Below, piece after piece: positions 16,779-25,764 of a stretch of 64,000 nt of DNA (position 1 is the stretch's first letter; each line of letters begins with the position of its first letter). The stretch lies in the NCBI RefSeq assembly GCF_000027145.1, contig NC_013891.1, positions 930,001 through 994,000 of the forward strand, read 5' to 3'. Under the pieces are notes generated by a model, which worked only from the letters and a program-made list of their open reading frames with translations, was not told where the DNA came from and did no database searches. Made by a program: the position numbers and the translations under genes. Source of the stretch: Listeria seeligeri serovar 1/2b str. SLCC3954 (GTDB taxonomy: Bacteria; Bacillota; Bacilli; Lactobacillales; Listeriaceae).

Positions 16779-18227
16779 TTTTTGTAAAAATTTTTTCGTC
16801 GCAATTTGCGCATTTTCGATAATATATGGAAGCGAACTGCCTGTCATCGCGCCAGCACCAATGACAAATAAGTTTTTATAATTAGGCGTTTTTTTAGAAA
16901 GATGAAGGAAACCATGTTGACTCCAAACGTGCTGCAAGCCAAAAACAGCTCCGTGCTTAATATGATATTTTTCTTCCCAGTCTTTCGGGGTGATAATAAA
17001 TTCTTCTTCAATAAAATCTTCCAAATCAGGAACATCAAGTCGATCTTTTACAGTATCTAAAACTAACTGTCTAAACTCTTTTGTTTCTTTTTTCCAATCT
17101 ATCTGACTGGAATTGTTGGGAACCGGAACCATAATTCTGATGCTAGAATGATTAATTGGCGCCATCGTATTATCCGTTGCAGAAGGATTGGTTATATGAA
17201 CAGCCAAATCTTTGGAAAGAATTTTTTTATGCATGGTATTAATAGAAAACTTCCGATAATCACTCGGAAAAATAATCGATTGATGAGAAAAAGGGAACTC
17301 TTTATTTAAGCCTAAATATAGCATAAAAGCTGAGGAAGAATATTCTTTGGTGTCCGCTTTGTTCGTTTTTTCCGTAGTCATTGAATGAATGAAATCTAAG
17401 TTTGTAAAATAATAGTCGGCTTCAATTACTTGACCGTTTGCTAACTTTGCTCCGGTAATTTTTTTATCATCTATTTCAAACTCAGTTACTTCCGAATTGA
17501 AAAATAGCTTTCCTTTATTTTCAGTGATAACTTGTTGCATCGCTTCGACAATTTTATTTTGGCCGCCGATAGGGTGATAAGTACCGTAATAATATTCCGA
17601 AAAAGGGATTATACTATAAGAGGCAGGAATATCCCATGGAGACATTCCTAAATAACGCATTTGCAGGGAGAACGCTAGCCGAAGATGCTTACTATTAAAA
17701 TATCTTGCCAAATCATCCATTAGAGATCTTCCAAGCGTCAAACTTGGGAGTGCTCGCAAGGTTGTTGGCCGAAAGAAATCAAATAACGAACTATAATTAA
17801 ATTGATTAAGTGGTGTCAGGTACAACATTTTTTTCGTATTTTCTCTCATAAAGCGGTCAAAACCATACTCTTCACCTGGAAAATAAGTCGCAATCACTTT
17901 TTTTGTAGAAGCCTGATCACTAAAAAGTGGAAAGCTAATATCTTTGAAATAAAGCGTATGTATCGGATTAATCGGTAAAAGTGAAACATAGTCTAAAATA
18001 TCTCGTTTGCAGTCCATGAAAAGAGAAGTTAAGACATGCGTCATTGTAAGAGCAGAAGGGCCAATATCAAACGAATATTTCCCCATTTTGTGAAGGGCAG
18101 TACGGCCTCCAATCCGGTCATTTTTTTCATAGATGCTCACTTCATAATCAAGTTGACTAAGGAGCATAGCGGTTGCTAAACTTCCTGGACCAGCACCAAT
18201 AATGGCGATTTTTGTTTTATTTGTCAT
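16761..18227 (-). CDS. Phytoene desaturase / CrtN-like FAD-dependent oxidoreductase
   Basis: 488 residues. The N-terminal dinucleotide-binding fold IAIIGAGPGSLATAMLLSQLDYEVSIYEKNDRIGGRT is intact. The C-terminal FAD-closing motif LFVIGAGAMTGSSLPYIIENAQIA matches the CrtI/CrtN family. Such enzymes desaturate or isomerise polyenes. It converges on a CruF-like gene, so a small carotenoid or related lipid-modifying function is plausible. Listeria is not known for carotenoid pigment, so the real substrate is open. It is the only gene in its transcript; Shine-Dalgarno GGAGGG. Confidence 0.85.
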   Translation of the reverse strand: MTNKTKIAIIGAGPGSLATAMLLSQLDYEVSIYEKNDRIGGRTALHKMGKYSFDIGPSALTMTHVLTSLFMDCKRDILDYVSLLPINPIHTLYFKDISFPLFSDQASTKKVIATYFPGEEYGFDRFMRENTKKMLYLTPLNQFNYSSLFDFFRPTTLRALPSLTLGRSLMDDLARYFNSKHLRLAFSLQMRYLGMSPWDIPASYSIIPFSEYYYGTYHPIGGQNKIVEAMQQVITENKGKLFFNSEVTEFEIDDKKITGAKLANGQVIEADYYFTNLDFIHSMTTEKTNKADTKEYSSSAFMLYLGLNKEFPFSHQSIIFPSDYRKFSINTMHKKILSKDLAVHITNPSATDNTMAPINHSSIRIMVPVPNNSSQIDWKKETKEFRQLVLDTVKDRLDVPDLEDFIEEEFIITPKDWEEKYHIKHGAVFGLQHVWSQHGFLHLSKKTPNYKNLFVIGAGAMTGSSLPYIIENAQIATKKFLQKEKKSK

Positions 18228-18260
18228 CTAGAAGCCCTCCTTTCCCTGTTTTCAAACATA

Positions 18261-18305
18261 TAAAAAACGCAAAAACACAAAGCACTTAGAAATGCTTTAT
18301 TTTTG
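18261..18305 (-). terminator. Probable terminator of the DUF2187 gene
   Basis: On the minus strand, AAAGCATTTCTAAGTGCTTT forms a 6-bp stem followed by a broken T tract. Weak. Confidence 0.45.
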
Positions 18306-18328
18306 CGCACTGAAAATTAATTTGAATT

Positions 18329-18541
18329 TTATTCTTCTGTTTCTTCTTCCTCGTCCTCTTCAACGGAATGAATAATTTGGTAATTTTTGTGATTGACAAC
18401 TGTTTTTTCTTCAATGCCTAAATCTTTAAAATTTTCCATATAAGTTAAGTCGACTATGACGGAATTTTCATTCAGTTTTTCAACGATTCCAGTCAAGCCA
18501 TCCTTAAATTCAATAATGTCTCCAACATGTGCTTTTGCCAT
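18329..18541 (-). CDS. DUF2187 (YkvS-like) small SH3-like protein
   Basis: 70 residues from the ATG at 18541 (MAKAHVGDIIEFKDGLTG...). The 20-codon upstream extension has no Shine-Dalgarno, whereas GGAGTG precedes 18541. The strand-rich segment VGDIIEFKDGLTGIVEKLNENSVIVDLTYM is typical of DUF2187, a KOW/SH3-like fold, followed by VVNHKNYQII and an acidic tail of Glu residues. The function of the family is unknown. Confidence 0.82.
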   Translation of the reverse strand: MAKAHVGDIIEFKDGLTGIVEKLNENSVIVDLTYMENFKDLGIEEKTVVNHKNYQIIHSVEEDEEEETEE

Positions 18542-18796
18542 TGTTATCACTCCTTCAATTTTCGGTGTTGCCACTATCTTGCTGAAAAAGAATGTATGCA
18601 TTTTTGAACCTTCCTTAAATTTTGCACTAAAAACCCATTAAAATCAACTATAAGCCATTCGAAATCAGTATTTTATTTTAAAAAAGCGACGATTTCGTGA
18701 CATTTTTTTGAAAAGTAGTTCCATTTTTATTTTCAGATAAGGCACGGGAGAAGCTTGCGCACGAAAAAACAATCTAAAAATTTTTTAATCAAATAG

Positions 18797-18825
18797 TTGT
18801 AACAAAGGTTAAAACATGGTACTCT
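18797..18825 (+). promoter_or_regulatory. Promoter of ptsHI
   Basis: TTGTAA (18797-18802), a 17-bp spacer and TACTCT (18820-18825). The gene-free interval 18542-18911 otherwise holds only AT-rich sequence. I see no riboswitch or antiterminator hairpin in the 80-base leader. Confidence 0.5.
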
Positions 18826-18911
18826 TTTTAATTGAGGGATAGTCTTTTTGGCTGAAAAATTTTTAGCTTAAAAGGTTACAACAAATTTCTTTACAAAGGA
18901 GAATGTAAATT

Positions 18912-19178
18912 ATGGAACAAGCAAGTTTTGTAGTAATCGATGAAACAGGAATTCACGCACGCCCAGCAACTCTATTGGTGCAGGCTGCAAGTAAATACAG
19001 CTCTGACGTTCAAATTGAATACACTGGCAAAAAAGTAAACCTTAAATCAATCATGGGTGTTATGTCCCTAGGTATTGGTAAAGGAGCTGACATTACTATC
19101 TACACTGAAGGTAGCGATGAAAAAGAAGCAATTGAAGGATTAACTGAAGTTCTTAAGAAAGAAGGATTGGCTGAATAA
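18912..19178 (+). CDS. ptsH: Phosphocarrier protein HPr
   Basis: 88 residues. GIHARPAT carries His15, phosphorylated by enzyme [20 protein letters not shown] contains Ser46, the target of HPr kinase, so the regulatory CcpA branch is intact. Cytosolic carrier for all PTS sugars. Shine-Dalgarno AAAGGAGAA. Its TAA shares the A with the ATG of ptsI (TAATG), giving tight coupling. Confidence 0.98.
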
Positions 19179-20896
19179 TGGCTAAAGAGTTGAAAGGTAT
19201 CGCAGCATCTGATGGGATTGCCATTGCGAAAGCTTATCTGCTCGTTGAACCTGATCTTTCCTATGAAAAAACAGAAGTTACGGATGTTGAAAGTGAAGTA
19301 AAACGTTTTGAAAGCGCGTTAGAAGTTTCTAAAACAGAACTTTCGGCTATTCGTGAAAAAGCAGCTAAGGATTTAGGCGAAGATAAGGCACAGATTTTTG
19401 ATGCGCATCTTCTAGTTTTAAATGATCCTGAATTAACAGGCCCTATTGAAGAAAGCATTAAAACTGCTAAGACGAATGCAGAATCAGCTTTAAAAGAAAC
19501 AACAGACATGTTTATTGGCATGTTTGAATCAATGGACAACGAATACATGCGTGAACGTGCAGCGGATATTAAGGATGTACGTAAACGTGTTCTTTCACAC
19601 TTACTAGGTGTAACTATTCCAAATCCTACTTTAATTGATGAGGAAGTAGTTGTTGTTGCAGCAGATTTAACGCCTTCTGATACCGCACAACTTAATCGTA
19701 ACTTTGTTAAAGGTTTTGTAACGGATATCGGTGGTCGTACTTCTCACTCCGCTATTATGGCACGCTCTCTTGAAATTCCAGCAGTTGTTGGAACCAAAGA
19801 AGTTACTGGTAGCGTAGCAAAGAACGATCTTGTTATTATTGATGGTTTGGAAGGTAATGTTATTATCCACCCAACTGAAGAACAAATCGCTCATTATAAA
19901 AAAATCAAAGCCGATTTTGCTTTACAACAAGCAGAATGGGATAAACTTAAAAATGAAGAAACAGTTTCTAAAGATGGTGTTCACGTTGAGCTTGCAGCAA
20001 ATATCGGAACGCCAACTGATTTAGATGGTGTTATTTCTAACGGTGGGGAAGCAGTAGGCCTTTATCGTACAGAGTTCTTGTACATGGGTCGCGATAATTT
20101 CCCAACTGAAGAAGAGCAATTTGAAGCGTATAAAGCAGTTGTTTCTGGAATGGACGGAAAATCTGTGGTTGTTCGTACATTAGATATTGGTGGCGATAAA
20201 ACGTTACCATACTTAGAACTGCCAGAAGAAATGAACCCATTCTTAGGCTTCCGTGCTATCCGTCTTTGTTTTGCGAATGAAGAATTATTCCGTACACAAC
20301 TTCGCGCGTTACTACGTGCAAGCGTATACGGCAACTTGAAAATCATGTTCCCGATGATTGCAACAGTAAATGAATTCCGTCAAGCACGTGATATTTTACT
20401 AGATGAAAAAGCAAAACTAAAAGCTGCTGGAACAGAAGTATCTGATTCCATCGAACTTGGAATTATGATTGAAATTCCTGCTGCTGCGGTTCTTGCTGAT
20501 CAATTTGCAAAAGAAGTTGATTTCTTCTCTATCGGAACAAACGATTTAATTCAGTACACAATGGCTGCTGACCGTATGAACGAACGTGTTTCTTACCTTT
20601 ACCAACCTTACAATCCATCCATTCTTCGTTTAGTGAAAATGGTAATTGACGCATCTCATAAAGAGGGCAAATGGACTGGTATGTGTGGAGAAATGGCTGG
20701 AGATCAAACGGCTGTACCACTTCTTTTAGGCTTAGGCTTAGATGAGTTTTCAATGAGTGCTTCAAGCATTCTTAAATCTCGTTCGCTAATTAAACGTTTA
20801 GATCAATCTGAAATGGTGAAATTAGCAGAAGAAGCTTTAAACAAGTCTACAGCAGAAGAAGTTGTAGAGTTAGTTGAAAAATACACTGCAGAGTAA
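19178..20896 (+). CDS. ptsI: Phosphoenolpyruvate--protein phosphotransferase (PTS enzyme I)
   Basis: 572 residues, the full EI length. The phospho-His lies in [21 protein letters not shown] (about residue 190). The PEP-binding signature [19 protein letters not shown] and the catalytic Cys region MCGEMAGD are present. It transfers phosphate from PEP to HPr. Its codon usage is strongly biased, consistent with high expression. It ends at a clean terminator. Confidence 0.98.
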   Translation: MAKELKGIAASDGIAIAKAYLLVEPDLSYEKTEVTDVESEVKRFESALEVSKTELSAIREKAAKDLGEDKAQIFDAHLLVLNDPELTGPIEESIKTAKTNAESALKETTDMFIGMFESMDNEYMRERAADIKDVRKRVLSHLLGVTIPNPTLIDEEVVVVAADLTPSDTAQLNRNFVKGFVTDIGGRTSHSAIMARSLEIPAVVGTKEVTGSVAKNDLVIIDGLEGNVIIHPTEEQIAHYKKIKADFALQQAEWDKLKNEETVSKDGVHVELAANIGTPTDLDGVISNGGEAVGLYRTEFLYMGRDNFPTEEEQFEAYKAVVSGMDGKSVVVRTLDIGGDKTLPYLELPEEMNPFLGFRAIRLCFANEELFRTQLRALLRASVYGNLKIMFPMIATVNEFRQARDILLDEKAKLKAAGTEVSDSIELGIMIEIPAAAVLADQFAKEVDFFSIGTNDLIQYTMAADRMNERVSYLYQPYNPSILRLVKMVIDASHKEGKWTGMCGEMAGDQTAVPLLLGLGLDEFSMSASSILKSRSLIKRLDQSEMVKLAEEALNKSTAEEVVELVEKYTAE

Positions 20897-20906
20897 GCTC
20901 TCTGTG

Positions 20907-20940
20907 AAGACCTAGGCATTTATTTGTCTAGGTCTTTTTG
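20907..20940 (+). terminator. Rho-independent terminator after ptsI
   Basis: The stem AGACCTAG / CTAGGTCT with a T tract at 20935-20939. Confidence 0.88.
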
Positions 20941-21006
20941 TGTTGTATAAAAGAAGCTCCGCAAGTATAATTGAAAATGACAGTTAGTAAAAAGGGGGCA
21001 ACATGA

Positions 21007-22041
21007 ATGGTTATCTATTTTTTAGCAGGTTTTTTCTTACTTCTATTTATTGTGCTATCCATTATTGATAGGCGAAGAGTAAGTAACGGGATTTTTTTAA
21101 CAATGGCATTATTTTTTTTATTACTTTCGTTAGTGTACGCCATCTTTTCTAAAGGAAATGAGTTAATCATTTCAATAATGGGAACAGTGCTAATTTTATT
21201 AGTGCTACTTATCCCATTTTTTGTTATCGGATTAGCCACGATGTTAATAGTGAACGGCCGAATAATGCTCAAGCGTGAAGGGCGGAAATTGGCCAATATG
21301 TTACCGCTTTTTATTGGCCTCGGGATTATAGCACTTATTATTATTTGGTTCGGAAATATTATTCAAGCAAACAATCAGGTCCTTGGAATTGTTATCGTGT
21401 TTGTTGTAACTCTGGTAGGTTATTTTTCATTCTTGTTCTTGTCGTTTCTATTATCGACGTTCATTTATCAATATAATTTTCCGCGTTATAATCAAGATTT
21501 TCTCATCGTTCTTGGTAGTGGCTTGATAGGCGGTGATAGAGTTCCACCTTTACTTGCTAGTCGACTTGACCGAGCCATTGCGTTCTATGAAAAGCAACTT
21601 GCCAAAAAAGGAAAACGGGCTACTTTTATTGTTTCTGGAGGACAAGGTGACAATGAGACCATATCCGAAGCGGAAGCAATGCGTGGTTATTTGATAAGTA
21701 AGGGGATTGACGAGACTTTTATTATTATGGAAAATAAATCCGTCAATACACTCCAAAATATGCAATTTTCGAAAAAGAAAATGGATGCAATTATGCCAGA
21801 GTATAATAGTTTATTCTCAACAAACAATTTCCATCTGTTTCGAGCAAGTTTATACGCTCGAAAAGCTGGCCTAAAGAGTCAAGGAATTGGTGCGAAAACA
21901 GCATTATATTACATGCCAAATGCACTTATAAGAGAGTTTATTGCGACTATATTTATGTATAAGAAAGTACATATTATTTTGGTAAGTTTGATTACTTTCT
22001 TTTTTGCGGTTTTATCAGTTATTGGAATTAGTTTTGGATAG
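21007..22041 (+). CDS. DUF218 (YdcF/SanA-like) membrane protein
   Basis: 344 residues. Five hydrophobic segments occupy about 1-165. The DUF218 domain follows: DFLIVLGSGLIGGDRVPPLLASRLDRAIAFY, then FIVSGGQGDNETISEAEAMRGYLISKGI and ENKSVNTLQNMQFS, all family hallmarks. One more hydrophobic segment closes the protein. It is probably an envelope-associated enzyme; family members are linked to cell-wall integrity, but the reaction is unknown. Shine-Dalgarno AAGGGGG. The ATG 4 bases earlier is out of frame. Confidence 0.87.
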   Translation: MVIYFLAGFFLLLFIVLSIIDRRRVSNGIFLTMALFFLLLSLVYAIFSKGNELIISIMGTVLILLVLLIPFFVIGLATMLIVNGRIMLKREGRKLANMLPLFIGLGIIALIIIWFGNIIQANNQVLGIVIVFVVTLVGYFSFLFLSFLLSTFIYQYNFPRYNQDFLIVLGSGLIGGDRVPPLLASRLDRAIAFYEKQLAKKGKRATFIVSGGQGDNETISEAEAMRGYLISKGIDETFIIMENKSVNTLQNMQFSKKKMDAIMPEYNSLFSTNNFHLFRASLYARKAGLKSQGIGAKTALYYMPNALIREFIATIFMYKKVHIILVSLITFFFAVLSVIGISFG

Positions 22042-22054
22042 GAGGTTTTTGGAA

Positions 22055-22915
22055 ATGAAGAAAATTGGATTTGTAGGTACAGGCGTGATGGGAGCGAGTA
22101 TGGCTTCACACTTGCTTGAAGCAGGTTATGAGGTATTTGTTTATACGCGTACCAAGTCAAAAGCAGAAGCACTACTAGCAAAAGGTGCGCACTGGGAAGC
22201 TGCGCCAAGTGATTTAGCAGCAAAAGTCGATGTGCTTATTTCAATGGTCGGCTATCCAAAAGATGTCGAGGAGTTATATTTAGGGGAAGCTGGTTTTTTA
22301 AATCATTTAAAACAAGGAGCCGTAGCGGTTGATATGACGACTTCTTCTCCAGCTCTAGCTAAGAAAATTGCTGAAGTTGGAGCTGAAAAAGGAATTGGCG
22401 TTCTCGATGCTCCGGTTTCGGGCGGCGATATTGGTGCGAAAAATGGCACATTAGCAATTATGGTTGGTGGCTCAGCCGAAGTATTTGAGCAAGTAAAACC
22501 AATTTTTGCTATTCTTGGTAGCAGTGTGATTTTACAGGGGGAAGCAGGTTCTGGACAGCATACTAAGCTGGTTAACCAGATTGCGATTGCCTCCAACATG
22601 ATTGGTGTAACAGAAGCGATTATCTATGCAGAAAAAGCAGGACTTAATCCTTCCCGAGTACTGGAATCTATTTCGGGTGGAGCAGCCGGAAGTTGGTCGC
22701 TTACGAACTTAATTCCTCGTGTGCTCAAAGACGATTTCTCACCAGGATTCTTTATCAAACATTTCATTAAGGATATGGGAATCGCGATTACAGAAGCAAA
22801 ACAAATGGGTCTTGAACTGCCAGGACTTATACTTGCAGAAAAAATGTACCAAACATTAGCTGAACGTGGGCTAAGTGAAGAAGGAACACAAGCTTTAATT
22901 AAATATTATCGTTAA
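22055..22915 (+). CDS. NAD(P)-dependent beta-hydroxyacid dehydrogenase (3-hydroxyisobutyrate dehydrogenase family)
   Basis: 286 residues from the ATG at 22055 behind ATAGGAGG. The frame extends upstream into the DUF218 gene, but that start is implausible. The Rossmann motif GFVGTGVMGASMASHLLEAGYEV, the substrate-binding VLDAPVSGGDIGAKNGTLAIMVGG and the catalytic Lys region GSGQHTKLVNQIAIASNMIG are all present. Substrate within the family (3-hydroxyisobutyrate, tartronate semialdehyde, glyoxylate) cannot be told apart here. Confidence 0.9.
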   Translation: MKKIGFVGTGVMGASMASHLLEAGYEVFVYTRTKSKAEALLAKGAHWEAAPSDLAAKVDVLISMVGYPKDVEELYLGEAGFLNHLKQGAVAVDMTTSSPALAKKIAEVGAEKGIGVLDAPVSGGDIGAKNGTLAIMVGGSAEVFEQVKPIFAILGSSVILQGEAGSGQHTKLVNQIAIASNMIGVTEAIIYAEKAGLNPSRVLESISGGAAGSWSLTNLIPRVLKDDFSPGFFIKHFIKDMGIAITEAKQMGLELPGLILAEKMYQTLAERGLSEEGTQALIKYYR

Positions 22916-22945
22916 AAAAACAACCACTAAAAATTAGTAGTTGTT
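22913..22945 (-). terminator. Terminator for the aminotransferase gene (minus strand)
   Basis: Read on the minus strand, CAACTACTAATTTTTAGTGGTTG forms a stem (one mismatch) followed by seven T. Confidence 0.78.
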
Positions 22946-22949
22946 CATT

Positions 22950-22980
22950 TGAGCCAAAGTGAATCTAGCTTTGGCTTTTT
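22950..22980 (+). terminator. Terminator for the dehydrogenase gene (plus strand)
   Basis: The 8-bp stem AGCCAAAG / CTTTGGCT is followed by five T. The two adjacent hairpins serve opposite strands. Confidence 0.82.
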
Positions 22981-24124
22981 ATTTTTCTAAAAAAGCAGCC
23001 ATTCGGTCGAGTGCTTCTGCGAGTTTATTAAAGGAAGTTGCATAAGAAAGCCGGAAATAACGATCGCCTTTTTCGGAAAAAGCATTACCTGGGACTACCG
23101 CTACTTTTGCTTCTTCTGCTAGCTTAACAGCCCAGTCAAACGAGTTTTCGGTGATAGTATCAGGAAGTTTTACGAAGAAGTAAAAGGCACCATCTGGGGG
23201 GATAACTGTAAAGCCCATCTTTTCTAAGCGTTCTTGCGTGAAGTTTGCTCTAGTTTTATATTCAGTTCGCATTTGAAACGCATCATCTTTGCCATTTGTA
23301 ATTGCTTCTAAAGCTGCTTTTTGAGAAATGGAGCTAGCACATGTAACGGAATATTGGTGTATTTTCAACATTTCTTGGGTGATTTCTTTTGGCGCAAGTA
23401 AGAAGCCGATTCGCCAGCCAATCATCGCGTGGGATTTAGACAGGCCGTTAATCACGATGGTTTGTTCTGTTAACATTGGAGCGATACTCACATGTTCTTC
23501 TTGGTAAGTTAATTCACTGTATATTTCATCCGCAATTACAAAAATACCAGTTTCTTTTAATACAGCAGCTAAGTCCGATAATTCTGCTTTTGTTAAACTA
23601 ACACCGGTAGGATTCGAGGGATATGGAATAATAAGTGCTTTTGTTTTTGCTGTAATATGTGTATGTAATTGTTCCGGTGTCAATTTGAAATTAGTTTCTG
23701 TTGTATCAATTTTGATTGGTACCGCTTTATTTAAAGTAATTAATGGTTCATATCCAGGATAAATTGGATCAGGTAAAATAACTTCATCGCCAGGCTCTAG
23801 TATGGTTTGTAAGGCGACTGATATAGCTTCTGTAGCGCCTACTGTGACGATAATTTCATCTGTATTGTATTCTAAGCTGTATTTCTCTTGAAAGTAAGTA
23901 GAGGCGGCTTGTAGCAGTTCTGGCATACCCGCATTAGGAGTATAGTTTGTAAAATTATCTTGAATGGCTTGAATAGCAGCTTGTTTAACGTGTTCGGGTG
24001 TTGGAAAATCTGGTTCACCAAGCGTTAGACGAATCATATCAGGAATACCAGTGACTCTTGTATTGAAAGTTCTGATACCACTTACTTGAATATCGTGTAA
24101 TTCAGGTCGTATAGATTTTGTCAT
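22979..24124 (-). CDS. patA: Class I pyridoxal-phosphate aminotransferase (PatA-like)
   Basis: 381 residues from the ATG at 24124, preceded by AAAGGTG; a GTG three codons upstream overlaps the Shine-Dalgarno. The PLP-lysine motif is NGLSKSHAMIGWRIGF, and VGATEAISVAL and IPYPSNPTGVS are aspartate aminotransferase-fold markers. In Bacillus the PatA orthologue is N-acetyl-LL-diaminopimelate aminotransferase and sits next to dapH/dapL. Here it lies about 2.5 kb from them on the other strand, which supports but does not prove the same role in lysine and cell-wall DAP synthesis. Confidence 0.88.
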   Translation of the reverse strand: MTKSIRPELHDIQVSGIRTFNTRVTGIPDMIRLTLGEPDFPTPEHVKQAAIQAIQDNFTNYTPNAGMPELLQAASTYFQEKYSLEYNTDEIIVTVGATEAISVALQTILEPGDEVILPDPIYPGYEPLITLNKAVPIKIDTTETNFKLTPEQLHTHITAKTKALIIPYPSNPTGVSLTKAELSDLAAVLKETGIFVIADEIYSELTYQEEHVSIAPMLTEQTIVINGLSKSHAMIGWRIGFLLAPKEITQEMLKIHQYSVTCASSISQKAALEAITNGKDDAFQMRTEYKTRANFTQERLEKMGFTVIPPDGAFYFFVKLPDTITENSFDWAVKLAEEAKVAVVPGNAFSEKGDRYFRLSYATSFNKLAEALDRMAAFLEK

Positions 24125-24248
24125 TTTCGTCACCTTTCTTTAGCAGGAAATCCCGGCGATTTAAGCTGAGAGTAAGCTTCATAATATCATTCCATTATAG
24201 CTTAAAACATAAAAAAAGCAAAATGTCTGAAAATATTATTAAAAACCC

Positions 24249-24277
24249 TTGCACTTTCATTTAGAATGCTATAAGAT
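24249..24277 (+). promoter_or_regulatory. Promoter of the small Fur-box gene
   Basis: TTGCAC (24249-24254), a 17-bp spacer and TAAGAT (24272-24277). The Fur box begins 6 bases after the -10. Confidence 0.6.
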
Positions 24278-24283
24278 AGTTTT

Positions 24284-24302
24284 AATAATGATAATCATTT
24301 TC
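24284..24302. promoter_or_regulatory. Fur box
   Basis: AATAATGATAATCATTTTC matches 17 of 19 positions of the classical Fur box GATAATGATAATCATTATC. It covers the predicted transcription start, an ideal place for iron-dependent repression. Confidence 0.87.
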
Positions 24303-24343
24303 AGTTAGAAATGATTGGTTGAATTTGGAAGGGGCCATTGGAT

Positions 24344-24565
24344 ATGACGAAACCAGGGAAATATGAAGCTCTCTTTTTTCCAACGAAAGACGGCTTATTG
24401 AAAATACATGCGTACGGCTTTAATCCCTGTGGTTCTTGGGGCGAGGTCTTTGCGACGATTGGTGATCAAACTATTTGTGTTAAAGGATTTAATCGTCATA
24501 AAACCATTGTTCGTGCGACAAAAATGATTATAAGTACAACTGCCAACCGCAAAAATGAATTTTAA
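24344..24565 (+). CDS. Small Fur-controlled protein of unknown function
   Basis: 73 residues from the ATG at 24344. A TTG two codons upstream is too close to the Shine-Dalgarno GGAAGGGG. No domain recognised. The sequence is soluble and basic toward its C-terminus, with single Cys residues in NPCGSW and QTICVKG and the aromatic start GKYEALFFPTKDG. It has its own promoter with a Fur box at the start site and its own terminator, so it is a one-gene iron-starvation transcript. It could be a small iron-sparing or heme/iron-uptake accessory protein; this is speculation. Confidence 0.75.
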   Translation: MTKPGKYEALFFPTKDGLLKIHAYGFNPCGSWGEVFATIGDQTICVKGFNRHKTIVRATKMIISTTANRKNEF

Positions 24566-24570
24566 TTGTC

Positions 24571-24613
24571 AAAGACTGTAAAAAAGTTCTCTCTTTTTTA
24601 TAGTCTTTTTTTA
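24571..24613 (+). terminator. Rho-independent terminator after the Fur-controlled gene
   Basis: The 16-bp stem AAAGACTGTAAAAAAG / CTTTTTTATAGTCTTT has one mismatch and is followed by T residues. Confidence 0.87.
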
Positions 24614-24697
24614 GGATTAAAAGCACCAAAAATAGAACAAAAAGTGACTTTCCCGTTACATTAAAAAAATTTCTTTTTCTGAATATTTCCAGAACCC

Positions 24698-24727
24698 TTG
24701 CGTTATACGTGCGGTTTGCGATAAAAT
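24698..24727 (+). promoter_or_regulatory. Promoter upstream of ykuJ
   Basis: TTGCGT (24698-24703), an 18-bp spacer and TAAAAT (24722-24727). It leaves a leader of about 130 bases before the ykuJ start codon. Confidence 0.5.
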
Positions 24728-24867
24728 TTGGTAGTATAGTGAAAGAAATAAGATATGGCGAAAAAACCAGATATGAGGAAATATGTAAAAAAGCATTGCC
24801 ACGCCAGTAAAAAGCAAGGTATGCCAATTTTTGCACGTCAGTTGGTGGATTTGAGAGGAGAGTTAAG

Positions 24868-25101
24868 ATGTCTCAGTTATTGGGAATTATTCAACGTTTA
24901 CATGCAATGCAAGAAGATGAGTCTGCTGAAACACAAGCAAGACGCTTTGAAAAAAATGGTACGCCCGTGTGCGAAGTAAAGTTTTTTCAAGCTTCTAACT
25001 CATTTGAAGTAGAAATTTATGGCGACAATAGTAAATATCAATTTGATGATATTGATATGACAGCTATCGAAATTTTTGAAACGCTACAAGAAAACGAATA
25101 A
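24868..25101 (+). CDS. ykuJ: YkuJ family small protein
   Basis: 77 residues matching the length and pattern of Bacillus YkuJ (SQLLGIIQRLHAMQ at the start, KYQFDDIDMTAIEIFETLQ at the end). Strong Shine-Dalgarno GAGAGGAG. The order ykuJ, ykuL-type CBS protein, ccpC, dapH, dapL mirrors the Bacillus yku cluster, supporting orthology. Function unknown. Confidence 0.87.
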   Translation: MSQLLGIIQRLHAMQEDESAETQARRFEKNGTPVCEVKFFQASNSFEVEIYGDNSKYQFDDIDMTAIEIFETLQENE

Positions 25102-25107
25102 GATTGT

Positions 25108-25164
25108 AAAAAACGACTAATCGTTTTTTACGTGGAAGCTGTGATTTTTTTCACAGCTTTTTTT
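25108..25164 (+). terminator. Tandem hairpins ending the ykuJ transcript
   Basis: The first hairpin AAAAAACGA / TCGTTTTTT (25108-25130) is followed by a second, stronger one, AAGCTGTGA / TCACAGCTT with a T run (25136-25164). Confidence 0.87.
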
Positions 25165-25311
25165 GTGCGAAAAAAATCAATTTTAAACACTAAATGAAAG
25201 AAATCAAACCGGATAGTATGATAGAATAGGAGATGGAAAAGTTTCGACTTATTTTTAAATTGGAATGAAACTTCGCAAAATATGAAAATACAAAGAAGAG
25301 GAAGATTCTAA

Positions 25312-25764
25312 ATGATCTCTAATAAATTTGGACAATTTATTGATAATGAATTAGCTGATTCAATGATTTCTGCTGAAAAAGTAGCTCATGTACAGCTTGG
25401 TAATAATTTAGAACATGCATTACTTGTTTTAACCAAATGTGGCTACTCAGTTATTCCAGTGCTAGACTTTGAATTTAAACTTCATGGATTAATAAGTGCT
25501 GCAATGATTACAGATGCAATACTAGGACTTGAACGTATTGAATTTGAGCGATTAGAAGAATTAAAAGTAGAAGATGTTATGCAAACAGATTTTCCGGTGA
25601 TTAAAGATTTCCTAAATAACGAGCGAATTGTTCACTTGCTTGTTGATAATCCTTTTGTTTGTGTCATTGATAAGGAGTTCCATTTTGAAGGGATTGTGAC
25701 AAGACGGGTTGTTTTAAAACAAGTCAATCGTTATATTCATTTACAGGTGGAGGAAAATAGATGA
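25312..25764 (+). CDS. cbpB: CBS-domain c-di-AMP receptor CbpB
   Basis: 150 residues made of a tandem CBS pair (about 10-70 and 78-145). This is the YkuL/Lmo1009-type protein known as CbpB. It binds c-di-AMP and, when free of ligand, stimulates the (p)ppGpp synthetase Rel in Listeria; that role comes from published knowledge of the orthologue. Its TGA overlaps the ATG of ccpC, so the two are translationally coupled. Confidence 0.9.
   Translation: MISNKFGQFIDNELADSMISAEKVAHVQLGNNLEHALLVLTKCGYSVIPVLDFEFKLHGLISAAMITDAILGLERIEFERLEELKVEDVMQTDFPVIKDFLNNERIVHLLVDNPFVCVIDKEFHFEGIVTRRVVLKQVNRYIHLQVEENR

Noticed and set aside
24755-24979. 74-codon open frame overlapping ykuJ
   Set aside because: Weak ribosome site and a large out-of-frame overlap with ykuJ, which has a strong ribosome site and family support. 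Kept only as a low-interest leader question.
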